A stretch of 43,014 bases of DNA from Bacteroidales bacterium KHT7 (GTDB taxonomy: Bacteria; Bacteroidota; Bacteroidia; Bacteroidales; Bacteroidaceae). Numbering within the stretch: position 1 is the first letter of the stretch; each line of letters starts with the position of its first letter. Location: positions 1-43,014 of the forward strand of contig FNBQ01000030.1 of assembly GCA_900102385.1 (NCBI GenBank), written 5' to 3'. A program made the position numbers and the translations under genes. Positions 1-9,523 of this stretch are shown piece by piece. Below the pieces are notes generated by a model, which was given only the letters and a program-made list of their open reading frames with translations, was not told the DNA's origin and made no database searches.

Positions 1-7
1 AAAAGAT

Positions 8-120
<113 letters not shown>

Positions 121-130
121 TTTTAAGTAA

Positions 131-167
131 GAGTCCTCCTCAGGTCAATGCCTGAGGGGGACTTTTT
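131..167 (+). terminator. Rho-independent terminator of the rRNA operon
   Basis: GTCCTCCTCAGG and CCTGAGGGGGAC form a GC-rich stem with a small loop (TCAATG), followed directly by TTTTT. It lies about 12 bases after the 5S gene and matches an rRNA operon terminator. Confidence 0.9.
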
Positions 168-704
168 GCGTTTGTGTGAATCTATCTAAAACGGGTCAAA
201 CTCTAAAAAGTATCTGTCTGTACGAAAAATTCAAAATAAATTTAAAACCATACAGGCTACAAGGTTTTCAGACATATATCATTATTTAAAGAATGTTCTT
301 TTATATTAAGAAAAGCAGTCCCTTAATCTTAAAATATGAAAAGATGTGTTGTTCCATTTTTGTTTGATATGCATGCATTATTCATAAAATATTAAATAAG
401 TATGATATTTGAAGTATATATATGTAGTAGTTGTTGAATTGCTCCTTATACTTGTCTGATATGTCGCAGAACAGAAGGTCTTATCTATCTGATGTTTGTG
501 AATTTTATCTACGATACTTGTTTCTTTATGGATTATCCCTGAATAGTTATGTATTTCCCTATTTTGCGAGAGAGAATTTCCTATTTTATGTTAAAAAATA
601 TATTTTTTAGTTGTTTTTGTATCTTCTTATGGATTTTATTGTTATATTTGCATCCGATTTTGATAATTAGGATAGTACAATTAATTTAATATTTTTAATC
701 AAAA
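168..704. other. AT-rich intergenic region upstream of the OmpA-type gene
   Basis: This 537-base stretch is very AT-rich. I see no credible reading frame and no RNA gene. Its only recognisable element is the promoter at about 616-650. A long non-coding leader region is not unusual ahead of a highly expressed outer-membrane protein gene. Confidence 0.6.
616..650 (+). promoter_or_regulatory. Bacteroidetes-type promoter of the OmpA-like gene
   Basis: A -7 box TATATTTG (643-650) matches TAnnTTTG, with a TTTG at 616-619 as a possible -33 element (spacing 23, slightly long). Transcription would start near 657, giving an AT-only leader of about 48 bases before the ATG at 705. That leader type is typical of strongly translated Bacteroidetes genes. 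Confidence 0.65.
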
Positions 705-1892
705 ATGAAAAAGTATTTTCTAATGATGGTTGCATGTGCATCAGCATTCGCTGCTAATGCACAGACACAGGCTCTTTCACAGAGCAAGTTGTCAGACAAT
801 TGGTATGTAGGTGTGAATGGTGGCGTTGTTGCTCCAGCACATCACTACAAGGTACTTGACAATCTTAACGGTCAGGCAGGTCTTACTATCGGTCGCTACA
901 TCACTCCTGTTTATGGTTTGAGCGTAGAGGGTAACACTATCTTCGGTCTTACAAACAGCGCTACTGTTGTTGATCAGTTGAATGTTACTTTGATGAACAA
1001 CGTAAACCTTAACAACTTGTTCGCAGGTTACAAAGGTGAGCCACGTAAGTTCGAGATCGTTGCACGTGCCGGTGCAGGTTGGGGCCACACTTTCATGAAC
1101 GGTGGTTTCGATGCTAACCAGATCATCGCTAAGGCTGGTCTTTCATTCAATATCAATGTTACTTCTGCTTTGCAGATTAACATCAACCCAGAGATTACTT
1201 GGGCTTTGACTTCTGCTCAGGCAACTTGCCCAACTCTGAACTCTTACGGTACAGCTGCTACTCAGAAGTTCTATGTTGGTCAGGCACAGCCTTACTTCAA
1301 CTTGAACAATGCTCTTCTTGGTTTGAACGCTGGTATCACTTACAAGTTCAAGAACTCAAACGGTACTCACAACTTCACATATGCTAAGCTTTACGATCAG
1401 GCTGAGATCGACAACCTTAACGCTAAGTTGAACGAGCAGAAGGCTAAGATCGCTGATCAGGACAAGGCTATCAAGAATGGCAAGAAGACTATCAAGGATC
1501 TTGAGGATGAGTTGAACGAGTGCAAGAACCGCAAGGTTGAGGTTAAGCAGGTAACTGTTGACTCTACTAAGCTTGCTCCAGTTGTAATCTTCGATCAGGG
1601 TAAGACTACAGTAAACAACGCTCAGATGCCATCTGTATCTATGATCGCTACTTACATGAAGTCTCACAAGAATGCTAACGTACGTATCAAGGGTTATGCT
1701 TCTCCAGAGGGTTCTGCTGAGATCAACGAGAAGATCGCTCAGGCTCGTGCAGAGGCTGTTAAGACTATCCTTGTTAAGAAGTACAAGATTAAGGAGTCTC
1801 GCCTTGAGGCTAAGGGTATGGGTGTAACAGACGAGTTGTTCTCTGAGAACGACTGGAACCGTGTTGCTACATTCGAGACATTCCAGAAGTAA
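705..1892 (+). CDS. OmpA-family major outer-membrane protein
   Basis: 395 residues. A signal peptide is visible at residues 1-19 (cleavage after ANA). Residues about 30-215 have the alternating pattern of an outer-membrane beta-barrel. Residues about 225-275 are a charged coiled coil (QAEIDNLNAKLNEQKAKIA). The C-terminal 110 residues are an OmpA-like peptidoglycan-binding domain (VVIFDQGKTTVNNAQ, then NEKIAQARAEAVKTIL with the conserved Arg). The usual Asp-containing GHTD motif is replaced by GYASPEG, as in many Bacteroidetes homologues. The role is structural: tethering the outer membrane to the wall. Codon use is extremely biased (GCT, AAC, AAG, CGT), indicating a very abundant protein. It is monocistronic, between its own promoter and a strong terminator. 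Confidence 0.9.
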   Translation: MKKYFLMMVACASAFAANAQTQALSQSKLSDNWYVGVNGGVVAPAHHYKVLDNLNGQAGLTIGRYITPVYGLSVEGNTIFGLTNSATVVDQLNVTLMNNVNLNNLFAGYKGEPRKFEIVARAGAGWGHTFMNGGFDANQIIAKAGLSFNINVTSALQININPEITWALTSAQATCPTLNSYGTAATQKFYVGQAQPYFNLNNALLGLNAGITYKFKNSNGTHNFTYAKLYDQAEIDNLNAKLNEQKAKIADQDKAIKNGKKTIKDLEDELNECKNRKVEVKQVTVDSTKLAPVVIFDQGKTTVNNAQMPSVSMIATYMKSHKNANVRIKGYASPEGSAEINEKIAQARAEAVKTILVKKYKIKESRLEAKGMGVTDELFSENDWNRVATFETFQK

Positions 1893-1917
1893 TAAAATAA
1901 TATTACGATAATAAATG

Positions 1918-1950
1918 GCGGTCGCTTTACAAAGGCGACCGCTTTTTTTT
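1918..1950 (+). terminator. Rho-independent terminator after the OmpA-like gene
   Basis: GCGGTCGC (1918-1925) pairs with GCGACCGC (1935-1942) and is followed by eight T. It separates the abundant porin transcript from the downstream regulator genes. Confidence 0.92.
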
Positions 1951-1969
1951 CGTTTTAAATTATTTTTTT

Positions 1970-1977
1970 TATCTTTG
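1970..1977 (+). promoter_or_regulatory. -7 box upstream of the Crp-like regulator
   Basis: TATCTTTG matches the Bacteroidetes -7 consensus exactly. It lies 39 bases before the ATG at 2017. A clear -33 TTTG is masked by the T-rich terminator tail just upstream. Confidence 0.65.
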
Positions 1978-2016
1978 CCTTCAATAAAGAGGCTGTAGCC
2001 TTTAAAAAAGATAGCT

Positions 2017-2610
2017 ATGACTGATATTTGCAAAGACTTTGCCAGAGAACTGGCCCGTGTGTATCACACCCTTTCGTCCGAGGATTTGGAAGCCTTGGCT
2101 GAGATTCTTGTCCCTATGAAATTCAACAAAGGAGAACAGGTATTGAGAGAGGGCGAGGTATGCCAGTATATGTATTTCGTTGTGAGGGGGCTTGTCAGAC
2201 AGTATTATTTCAAGAATGACAAGGATTTGACCGAGCATATATCTTACGAAGGCAAGATGGTTATTTGTCTTGAGAGTTTTCTTCAGCAGAAACCGACTTA
2301 CCTTATGGTAGAGACGCTCGAAAACTCGCTGCTATGCGGAATCCCTTACAAGGAACTGCACGAACTGGCGGCACAGCGTCCGCAGGTGGAGGTCTTGTAC
2401 AGAAAGGTTCTTGAACGCTCTTTGCTCGACTCTCAGGAGAAGGCCGATATCATGCGTTTCGAGACGGCTTCGGACAGATACAAGCGACTGGTTAACACTC
2501 AGCCTGAGATTCTGAGAAGAACACCTCTTGTCTTTATTGCTTCGTTCTTGCAAATGACACCCGAAACTCTGAGCAGAGTAAGAGCCAAATATCTTTCAGA
2601 AAAGAAGTGA
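2017..2610 (+). CDS. Crp/Fnr-family transcriptional regulator
   Basis: 197 residues. The N-terminal part (about 15-120) has the cyclic-nucleotide-binding-like jelly-roll pattern (FNKGEQVLREGEVCQYMYFVVRGLVRQYY). The C-terminal end has a helix-turn-helix (FIASFLQMTPETLSRVRAK, about residues 170-190). No cAMP-specific residues are evident, which is usual for Bacteroidetes members, so the effector is unknown. The stop codon overlaps the GTG start of the HTCS gene by four bases (GTGA), so the two are very probably translated together. It may tune or act with the HTCS; that is inference. Confidence 0.88.
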   Translation: MTDICKDFARELARVYHTLSSEDLEALAEILVPMKFNKGEQVLREGEVCQYMYFVVRGLVRQYYFKNDKDLTEHISYEGKMVICLESFLQQKPTYLMVETLENSLLCGIPYKELHELAAQRPQVEVLYRKVLERSLLDSQEKADIMRFETASDRYKRLVNTQPEILRRTPLVFIASFLQMTPETLSRVRAKYLSEKK

Positions 2611-5600
2611 CGAGACTGCTTTACATAATATTGTTGATGATAGGATTTGGCGTAAATGCCAAGGCCTATCCTTCCATGCTCATCGATCACTACACGCAGA
2701 CGCAGGGATTGCCCAACAATACAGTGTACTGCTCTCTGAAGGGAAGCGACGGCTTCATGTGGTTCGGAACGTGGTTCGGACTCACGAGTTTCGACGGTTC
2801 TGAATTCAGAAAATACAATATCAGAGACAACTATGAGTCTGAGATTCCTCCGCGAAAGATTCAAATGATGGAGGAAGACCGAAATGGCTACCTATGGATT
2901 AAGACTATAGACCACAAACTGTATATTTTCGACAAACGCCGAGAAGTCTTCTCAACGGTCTATGACAAGATGAAACGGCTGTCGAAAAACGTGCAGATAA
3001 TCAAACTACAGCGTACTACCGACGGAAAAATCATTCTTCTGACAAAGGACAAGAACATCATTCTTGCCTCTACCAACAAAAAAGGTGAGGTGAGCATGAA
3101 ACTCGTGCTCAATTCGAAAGGACATGTAGACAACCTGACGCAGAAGATTACGCACAATATCCTTTACGAAACAGCCGATTATATCTGCTGGCTCGGAACG
3201 GATTTCAAGATTATATATGTTGAGAAGAAAGGTGTAAAAACCAAAATTGCGTCGGGATATGACCGATGCGCGAACTTCAGCAACGGCGTTCTGTGCCTTG
3301 CCTCGGACAAGGAGTTGCTGACCTACGATGGCAAGAAGAATGTTGGCAGCAAATATCAGTTTGCCAATGTCAGCGGAGTGGTGCAGCAGATTTATTATTC
3401 AGCCGACAAACAGCTTTATGTCGTTACATCTACTGGCGTTTATGCCCTAAAAGGCAAGACGTTCAGTCTGCTTTCTGCTCTCGACGGAACTGGTGTGAAG
3501 TATGCGATGAAGGATAATAAAGGCTTTCTGTGGCTTCTGAAGAACAACAAAGGCGTTTATTCTGTCGATGTAAAGAACGGAAAATCTACTTTCATTCAGA
3601 TTCCGCATACTGCCGATATTACCGATACGAAAATCATAGATTCGGGCGTGTACGGAATGTTTCTGTTGTCGTCATCGGCTTGCCTGTGGCATATAGACCG
3701 CAACACGATGCAGGCGAATGCGCTTATTCCGTCGAGTGTACAATCGCTATTGCTCGATAATTCTAATGTATTGTGGATTACAAGCAGCGCAGACGGCGTA
3801 TTTGCAATAAACTTCCCTCGCGAGCAGTTCCGCATGATTTCTCTTGAAAAAGAAACAGGCGTTCGTGCCATGCACATGTGCCGAAACGGCGAGATGTGGG
3901 TAGGCTCAAACCAGAAGAAACTTTATCTCTTTGACAGAAACGGAAACGTGAAGCGCGTTTTCGACTCGCGAAACTACGAGATAGGCAATGTCTACGATGT
4001 TTTTGAAGACAAGAGCGGAACGTTCTGGTTTGCCACGAAGGGAAATGGCTTGGTTCGTGCCGTTCCTAATGCAAAGAGCGCGCTTGGTTATGATTTTACG
4101 CGCTTTCTGAACGATCAGAAGAACCGCAACAGCATATCGAGCAACGATGTGTACAGCGTTTTTCAAGACAGGCACGGACATATCTGGATTGGTTTGTTTG
4201 GCGGCGGAATAAATCTTTTGCAAGAGCACAGCGACGGCTCGGTTTACTTTATAAGCAGACTGAATGGACTGAAGAACTATCCGACATACGGACTATATCT
4301 TGAGGTCAGAGATATTGTAGAAGATAAGGACGGACGAATATGGGTAGCCACAACCGATGGTCTGATGTCGTTCCGCTCATCGTTCAATCGCCCCGACCAG
4401 ATAAACTTCGAGGTCTATCCAACCCGAAACGGCGAGTCTTTTATCACGGATAACGATGTCTATGCCCTTTTCATCGACCATAAAAAACAGTTGTGGATGA
4501 GCGTGTTTGGTGGCGGACTCAGTAAGATGGTTGAGTACGACGCTAAGAATCATTATCCGCGATTCGTGTCATACGGACAGTCGCACGGCTTGATAACCGA
4601 TGCCATTATGGCGATAACCGAGGATAAACTCGGCAATCTGTGGTGCTCAACCGAAGGAGGACTTGTCCGGTTTGACGTGAAGGACGAGATATTCAGCAAT
4701 TTTGACAAGTACGACGGAATGCCAACCACCCGAATGATGGAAAATAGCTCGATGGCAACTGCCAACGGCGAGGTGTGGTTCGGCTCGAAGAACGGCATTC
4801 TTGTGTGCAAGCCCGAGAAGATGAAGCCCGAGGGTGATGTTTTCCCGCTGTACCTCATCGATTTGAAAATTTCAAACAAAGACTTGAAATCTCTGCCTAA
4901 CGACCCTTCGAAAGGCGTTTCTATAAAATATCTCGACGGCATTACGCTGAAGCACGACCAAGGAATGTTTTCTATCGTATTTTCGGCTTTGTGCTACGTC
5001 AATCCGTCGCGAATAAGTTACCGCTATATTCTCGAAGGCTTCGAGGAAGAATGGCACAACAACGGAAAAGGACGCATCGCCTCTTATAGCAGTATGCCTC
5101 CGGGCGAATATCTGTTCAGAGTTCAGGCGTTCGACGAATCGAATGCCGGAAAGGTGTTTGAACGTACATTTGCCATAACCATTCTGCCGCCTTGGTGGTG
5201 GTGCTGGTGGTCAAAGACTATCTACGCGCTCGTCTTGGCAATCATCGCATATCTTGTTTACCGAAGCATCAGGGAGAATGCCCGAATGCGTCGCGATATC
5301 TACATCGAACAGCGAGTAGCAGAGATGAAGCTGAAGTTCTTCACCAACATCTCACATGAACTTCGCACGCCGCTCACGCTTATAAAAGGTCCGATTAGAG
5401 AGGTGATGCAGACCGAGAAACTGTCGGCAAAGGGTATGAAGTACATGGGCTTGATGGAGAAGAATGCCGACCAGATGCTTACACTCGTGAATCAGATTCT
5501 CGATTTCAGAAAGATTCAGAACGGGAAGATGCGCCTTCATGTCTGCGAGTTTGATCTCAACGATTTTGTAGGCAGTTTTGAGAATGAGTTTGGAGTGATA

Positions 5601-6998
5601 GGCGAGGAAGGCAACATAATGTTCGATTTCAAACTCTCCGACAGTCCGATAAAAGTGTGGGCCGACAAGGAACGAATGCAGATTGTTGTCCGAAATATCT
5701 TGACGAATGCGTTTAAATATACGCCACCAGGAGGCGAGGTTCATGTGAGCACACACCTGTCTGATGACGCGAAAAAATGTTACATCGAGTTCCAAGATAC
5801 TGGCGATGGAATACCAGAGGATAAACTCGAGGAGATTTTCGAACGGTTCACCCAAGCCGATAATGCTCGGCTGAATAGTAATCCGGGCACAGGAATCGGT
5901 CTTGCGCTTGTACACGAGATTATAGGGTTGCATAACGGTAAGGTCTACGCCAGTAACGTAGAGCCTCACGGTGCGCTCTTTACTGTTGAGTTGCAGATGG
6001 GCAAGGAGCATTACGATGCCAATGAGGTTGATTTCTACATCGACGAGCAGATGCCAATGCAGAGCAATGCCGAGACGCTGAAGGTTCAGGAACAATACGA
6101 CGAAAGCGAGCCTGAGATGAACGAACAACTGTCGTCGCTTTTGCTTGTTGAGGACAACAAGGACCTGAGCGACATGCTTCAGATGCAGTTGAGCGGCAAG
6201 TACAATGTATATCGTGCTGTGAATGGTGTCGAGGGCTTGAAGAAAGTCCGCCAGTACAGTCCCGACCTGATTGTTACCGACCAGATGATGCCGGAGATGA
6301 CGGGAATGGAAATGCTTCAGGAGATAAGGAAGGATTTCCAGATTAGTCATATCCCTGTCATCATGCTTACTGCCAAGAATGATGATGCAACCCGAACGAA
6401 AGCCATCACGCTCGGTGCTAATGCCTTCATAACGAAGCCGTTCAGCAAGGAACATCTTGAGGCGCAGATTGCGCAGTTGCTTGCCGAGCGCAGGGCATTC
6501 AGAGAGCGGCTTATTCGTGAATTGCAGAAGAAATCTGCTGAGAATGTTGAAGTTGTCAATGACATTCAGAAGTCGGAAACAGAGCCAAAGGACGATAAAT
6601 TGCTCGTAAAGGATATCGAGGGCAGACTTCAGTTTGTAAACGAGTACGAGAATACTCTGAGTGCTCCGGACAGAGCTCTTCTGGAGAAGATAAAAAAGGT
6701 TATCGAGGAGAATATGGCAGACCCCGATTTCAATATCGAACTGATTGCCGTCCAACTTGCCGTGAGCCGCAGCGTCTTCTTCAAGAAACTGAAGGCAATA
6801 ACTGGACTTGCGCCTGTCGAACTTGTAAGGCAGATAAGGCTTGCCAAATCGTGCGAACTGATAAAGACAACTACGTCATCGTTCACCGAGATTGCACAGA
6901 TTGTAGGCTTTAACGACCTTGGCTATTTTGGCAAGTGTTTCAAGAAAAGATATGGCATGACTCTGAAGGAGTATGCGGCGAAATACAGGGAGTTTTAA
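2607..6998 (+). CDS. Hybrid two-component system sensor/regulator (HTCS)
   Basis: 1463 residues starting at a GTG inside the GTGA overlap with the preceding stop; this start gives a proper signal peptide (MTRLLYIILLMIGFGVNAKA). Domains in order: a periplasmic two-component-regulator propeller (about 20-770, repeats such as DRHGHIWIGLFGGGINLL), a Y_Y_Y domain (about 775-860), one membrane helix (about 863-886), HisKA with phospho-acceptor His917 (SHELRTPL), an HATPase (NAFKYTPPGG; DTGDGIPE; GTGIGLAL), a receiver with phospho-acceptor Asp1225 (VTDQMMPE), and a C-terminal AraC-type double HTH (about 1365-1463). HTCS proteins sense glycan fragments in the periplasm and directly activate polysaccharide-utilisation genes. 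The nearest candidate target is the SusC/SusD and hydrolase cluster from 13.4 kb on, although housekeeping genes lie between. The specific ligand cannot be read from sequence. Confidence 0.95.
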   Translation: MTRLLYIILLMIGFGVNAKAYPSMLIDHYTQTQGLPNNTVYCSLKGSDGFMWFGTWFGLTSFDGSEFRKYNIRDNYESEIPPRKIQMMEEDRNGYLWIKTIDHKLYIFDKRREVFSTVYDKMKRLSKNVQIIKLQRTTDGKIILLTKDKNIILASTNKKGEVSMKLVLNSKGHVDNLTQKITHNILYETADYICWLGTDFKIIYVEKKGVKTKIASGYDRCANFSNGVLCLASDKELLTYDGKKNVGSKYQFANVSGVVQQIYYSADKQLYVVTSTGVYALKGKTFSLLSALDGTGVKYAMKDNKGFLWLLKNNKGVYSVDVKNGKSTFIQIPHTADITDTKIIDSGVYGMFLLSSSACLWHIDRNTMQANALIPSSVQSLLLDNSNVLWITSSADGVFAINFPREQFRMISLEKETGVRAMHMCRNGEMWVGSNQKKLYLFDRNGNVKRVFDSRNYEIGNVYDVFEDKSGTFWFATKGNGLVRAVPNAKSALGYDFTRFLNDQKNRNSISSNDVYSVFQDRHGHIWIGLFGGGINLLQEHSDGSVYFISRLNGLKNYPTYGLYLEVRDIVEDKDGRIWVATTDGLMSFRSSFNRPDQINFEVYPTRNGESFITDNDVYALFIDHKKQLWMSVFGGGLSKMVEYDAKNHYPRFVSYGQSHGLITDAIMAITEDKLGNLWCSTEGGLVRFDVKDEIFSNFDKYDGMPTTRMMENSSMATANGEVWFGSKNGILVCKPEKMKPEGDVFPLYLIDLKISNKDLKSLPNDPSKGVSIKYLDGITLKHDQGMFSIVFSALCYVNPSRISYRYILEGFEEEWHNNGKGRIASYSSMPPGEYLFRVQAFDESNAGKVFERTFAITILPPWWWCWWSKTIYALVLAIIAYLVYRSIRENARMRRDIYIEQRVAEMKLKFFTNISHELRTPLTLIKGPIREVMQTEKLSAKGMKYMGLMEKNADQMLTLVNQILDFRKIQNGKMRLHVCEFDLNDFVGSFENEFGVIGEEGNIMFDFKLSDSPIKVWADKERMQIVVRNILTNAFKYTPPGGEVHVSTHLSDDAKKCYIEFQDTGDGIPEDKLEEIFERFTQADNARLNSNPGTGIGLALVHEIIGLHNGKVYASNVEPHGALFTVELQMGKEHYDANEVDFYIDEQMPMQSNAETLKVQEQYDESEPEMNEQLSSLLLVEDNKDLSDMLQMQLSGKYNVYRAVNGVEGLKKVRQYSPDLIVTDQMMPEMTGMEMLQEIRKDFQISHIPVIMLTAKNDDATRTKAITLGANAFITKPFSKEHLEAQIAQLLAERRAFRERLIRELQKKSAENVEVVNDIQKSETEPKDDKLLVKDIEGRLQFVNEYENTLSAPDRALLEKIKKVIEENMADPDFNIELIAVQLAVSRSVFFKKLKAITGLAPVELVRQIRLAKSCELIKTTTSSFTEIAQIVGFNDLGYFGKCFKKRYGMTLKEYAAKYREF

Positions 6999-6999
6999 T

Positions 7000-7121
7000 T
7001 AAGAATTGACAATTCACAATTCATAATTCACAATTGACAATGGAGATTGAAAATTGAAAGTTGAAAATTGGAAATTCGCAATTCATAATTGACAATTCAA
7101 AATTCATAATTGAGAATGAAT
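7000..7121. repeat. Degenerate 7-bp AATT-rich tandem repeat
   Basis: Units such as AATTGAC, AATTCAC and AATTCAT follow each other in 7-base register, drifting to ATTGAAA units in the middle. Similar AATT-rich blocks precede the composite repeats around 38.2 and 38.55 kb. The block fills the space between the convergent HTCS and rpsO genes. Confidence 0.75.
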
Positions 7122-7130
7122 AGACAAAAT

Positions 7131-7159
7131 AAAAACCCGTTTCTCGAAAGAAACGGGTT
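7131..7159 (-). terminator. Terminator of rpsO
   Basis: Read on the minus strand, AACCCGTTTCT pairs with AGAAACGGGTT around a TTCG tetraloop, followed by TTTTT. The plus-strand side also has a T-rich stretch, so it may additionally stop the HTCS transcript. Confidence 0.88.
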
Positions 7160-7184
7160 AAATTTTTTAAGCTCTTTGTAAGGA

Positions 7185-7454
7185 TTACTTACGAAGACCC
7201 AAAGCCTTGATGATAGCACGGTAGCGGTTGATATCGCGGTTCTTCAAGTAAGAAAGAAGCGCACGACGCTTACCTACCAACATAGTCAAAGCTCTTTCAG
7301 TGCTATAATCTTTACGGTTAGCCTTCATGTGCTCCGTCAAGTGGGAAATACGGTATGAGAACAAAGCAATCTGGCTCTCAGCTGAACCAGTATCAGTGTT
7401 AGACTTTCCGTATTGTCCAAAGATTTCCTGCTTTTTAGCTTGATCTAAATACAT
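7185..7454 (-). CDS. rpsO: 30S ribosomal protein S15
   Basis: 89 residues, the normal S15 length. Family signatures are present: TGSAESQIALFSYRISHLTEH and the lysine/arginine-rich segment KRRALLSYLKNRDINRYR (partial motifs of the 16S-binding helices). It binds 16S rRNA early in assembly of the small-subunit platform. It is monocistronic, divergent from typA, with its own promoter and terminator. Confidence 0.98.
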   Translation of the reverse strand: MYLDQAKKQEIFGQYGKSNTDTGSAESQIALFSYRISHLTEHMKANRKDYSTERALTMLVGKRRALLSYLKNRDINRYRAIIKALGLRK

Positions 7455-7504
7455 TATGAATTGAATTTAAATTGTTTACGCCCAACCTCTTGGTTAAGCG
7501 GTTG

Positions 7505-7534
7505 CAAAGATAAGGATAATTTTCTTAATATCAA
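7505..7534 (-). promoter_or_regulatory. Promoter of rpsO
   Basis: On the minus strand, TATCTTTG (7512 to 7505) is a perfect -7 box and TTG (7534 to 7532) lies 19 bases upstream, fitting the Bacteroidetes -33/-7 layout. The leader to the rpsO ATG is about 40 bases. Confidence 0.8.
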
Positions 7535-7563
7535 GCATTTTTCTTAAAAAATATAAAGTTTGT

Positions 7564-7594
7564 TTTGCAGTTAGCGCACTTTGCAGTATCTTTG
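7564..7594 (+). promoter_or_regulatory. Promoter of typA
   Basis: TTTG (7564-7567), 19 bases, then TATCTTTG (7587-7594): an almost ideal Bacteroidetes promoter, back to back with that of rpsO. The typA ATG follows 22 bases later behind AAAGGTAAAAT. Confidence 0.85.
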
Positions 7595-7616
7595 CACCCG
7601 AAATTAAAGGTAAAAT

Positions 7617-9419
7617 ATGCAGAATATTAGAAATATTGCTATTATCGCACACGTCGACCACGGAAAAACTACATTGGTCGACAAGATGATGCTTGCAGGA
7701 CATTTGTTCCGTAACGATCAGGCAAAGGGTGAACTTATGTTGGATAACAACGACCTTGAGCGTGAGCGTGGTATAACCATTCTTTCAAAGAATGTGTCGA
7801 TAAACTATAAGGATACAAAGATAAATATCATTGATACTCCGGGACACTCCGACTTTGGTGGTGAGGTTGAGCGAGTGCTGAATATGGCGGATGGATGTAT
7901 TCTGCTTGTTGATGCTTTTGAAGGTCCTATGCCTCAGACTCGTTTCGTGCTCCAGAAGGCACTCGAGATTGGTTTGAAGCCTATTGTCGTTGTAAACAAG
8001 GTAGATAAGCCAAACTGCCGTCCTGAGGAGGTTTACGAGATGGTGTTCGACCTTATGTTCTCGCTCGGCGCAACCGAGGAGCAGCTCGACTTCCCAGTTC
8101 TCTACGGATCTGCCAAGAACAACTGGATGGCTGAGGACTGGAAGACTCCAACAGACAACATCCTGCCTTTGCTCGATGCAATTCTGAAGTATATTCCTGC
8201 TCCAAAGCAGCTTGAGGGAACTCCGCAGATGCTTATCACATCGCTCGACTATTCTGCGTACACAGGTCGTATTGCTGTGGGCCGTGTGCATCGCGGCACT
8301 CTGAAGGAGGGCATGAACGTAACAATCTCACACCGCAACGGCGAGACTGAGAAGGTTAAGATTAAAGAACTTCACACTTTCGAGGGAATGGGCAGAAAGA
8401 AGACTGATTCTGTTTCTTCGGGCGATATATGTGCAGTCGTTGGTCTTGAAAACTTCGAGATTGGCGATACAATCTGCGACTTCGAGAATCCAGAGCCACT
8501 TCCTCCAATTGCAATCGATGAGCCTACAATGAGTATGCTCTTCACTATTAACGATTCGCCATTCTTCGGCAAGGAAGGTAAGTTCTGTACCAGCCGTCAC
8601 ATCAACGACCGTCTGGAGAAGGAGTTGGAGAAGAACCTCGCTCTTCGCGTAAAGAAGGCAGAGGGCAACGACAAGTGGATTGTCTCTGGTCGTGGTGTGC
8701 TTCATCTTTCTGTGCTCATCGAGACAATGCGTCGCGAGGGCTATGAGCTTCAGGTTGGTCAGCCACAGGTTATCTACAAGGAAATCGACGGTGTTAAGTG
8801 CGAGCCTATCGAGGAACTTACAATCAACGTGCCTGAGGAGTTCTCAAGCAAGATGATTGATATGGTTACACGCCGTAAGGGCGAGATGGTTTCTATGGAG
8901 AGTCAGGGCGACCGTGTAAACATCGAGTTCGACATTCCATCACGCGGAATCATCGGTCTGCGTACAAACGTTCTTACTGCATCACAGGGCGAGGCTATCA
9001 TGGCTCACCGCTTCAAGGAATATCAGCCATTCAAGGGCGAGATTTCACGTCGTACAAACGGTTCGATGATTGCGATGGAGACAGGTACAGCCTTTGCTTA
9101 CTCAATCGATAAACTTCAGGATAGAGGTAAGTTCTTCATCAGTCCTCAGGATGAGGTTTATGCCGGTCAGGTAGTGGGCGAGCATGTTCACGACAAGGAC
9201 TTGGTTGTAAACGTAACAAAGGCAAAGCAGCTTACAAATACCCGTGCATCAGGTTCTGATGACAAGGCAAGAATCATTCCGCCGGTAATCATGTCGCTCG
9301 AAGAGGCTCTTGAGTACATGAAGGAGGATGAGTATGTTGAGGTAACTCCAAAGAGCATGCGTTTGCGTAAGGTAATCCTTAACCATCTTGAAAGAAAGCG
9401 TTATAATCGCGAAGATTGA
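7617..9419 (+). CDS. typA: Ribosome-binding translational GTPase TypA/BipA
   Basis: 600 residues, the usual length. All G motifs are visible near the N-terminus: AHVDHGKTT (G1), RERGITI (G2), [12 protein letters not shown] (G3), NKVDK (G4) and SAKNN (G5). EF-G-like domains II, III and V follow, with the BipA-typical [11 protein letters not shown] and [12 protein letters not shown]-like segment ([14 protein letters not shown]). It is a GTPase that binds the ribosome at the EF-G site and affects large-subunit biogenesis and stress adaptation. Confidence 0.98.
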   Translation: MQNIRNIAIIAHVDHGKTTLVDKMMLAGHLFRNDQAKGELMLDNNDLERERGITILSKNVSINYKDTKINIIDTPGHSDFGGEVERVLNMADGCILLVDAFEGPMPQTRFVLQKALEIGLKPIVVVNKVDKPNCRPEEVYEMVFDLMFSLGATEEQLDFPVLYGSAKNNWMAEDWKTPTDNILPLLDAILKYIPAPKQLEGTPQMLITSLDYSAYTGRIAVGRVHRGTLKEGMNVTISHRNGETEKVKIKELHTFEGMGRKKTDSVSSGDICAVVGLENFEIGDTICDFENPEPLPPIAIDEPTMSMLFTINDSPFFGKEGKFCTSRHINDRLEKELEKNLALRVKKAEGNDKWIVSGRGVLHLSVLIETMRREGYELQVGQPQVIYKEIDGVKCEPIEELTINVPEEFSSKMIDMVTRRKGEMVSMESQGDRVNIEFDIPSRGIIGLRTNVLTASQGEAIMAHRFKEYQPFKGEISRRTNGSMIAMETGTAFAYSIDKLQDRGKFFISPQDEVYAGQVVGEHVHDKDLVVNVTKAKQLTNTRASGSDDKARIIPPVIMSLEEALEYMKEDEYVEVTPKSMRLRKVILNHLERKRYNRED

Positions 9420-9438
9420 TAGATAAAAAGTAAAAAAT

Positions 9439-9482
9439 AAAGCCGCATATAATTGGTAACTCCATTTATATGTGGCTTTTTT
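9439..9482. terminator. Bidirectional terminator between typA and mtnN
   Basis: AAAGCCGCATATAA pairs with TTATATGTGGCTTT around an ATTGG-TAAC-TCCAT apical region, ending in T on the plus strand. An A-tract on the left gives T on the minus strand, so it can serve both converging genes. Confidence 0.85.
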
Positions 9483-9523
9483 GTTTTTTGAAAAGTGTGA
9501 AAAATATTTACGCGATGATTCTT

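Noticed and set aside
5352-6755. Long minus-strand open frame of 467 codons within the HTCS
   Set aside because: It lies opposite the HisKA, ATPase and receiver domains, which are unmistakable on the plus strand. The minus-strand translation has no domain and no promoter.
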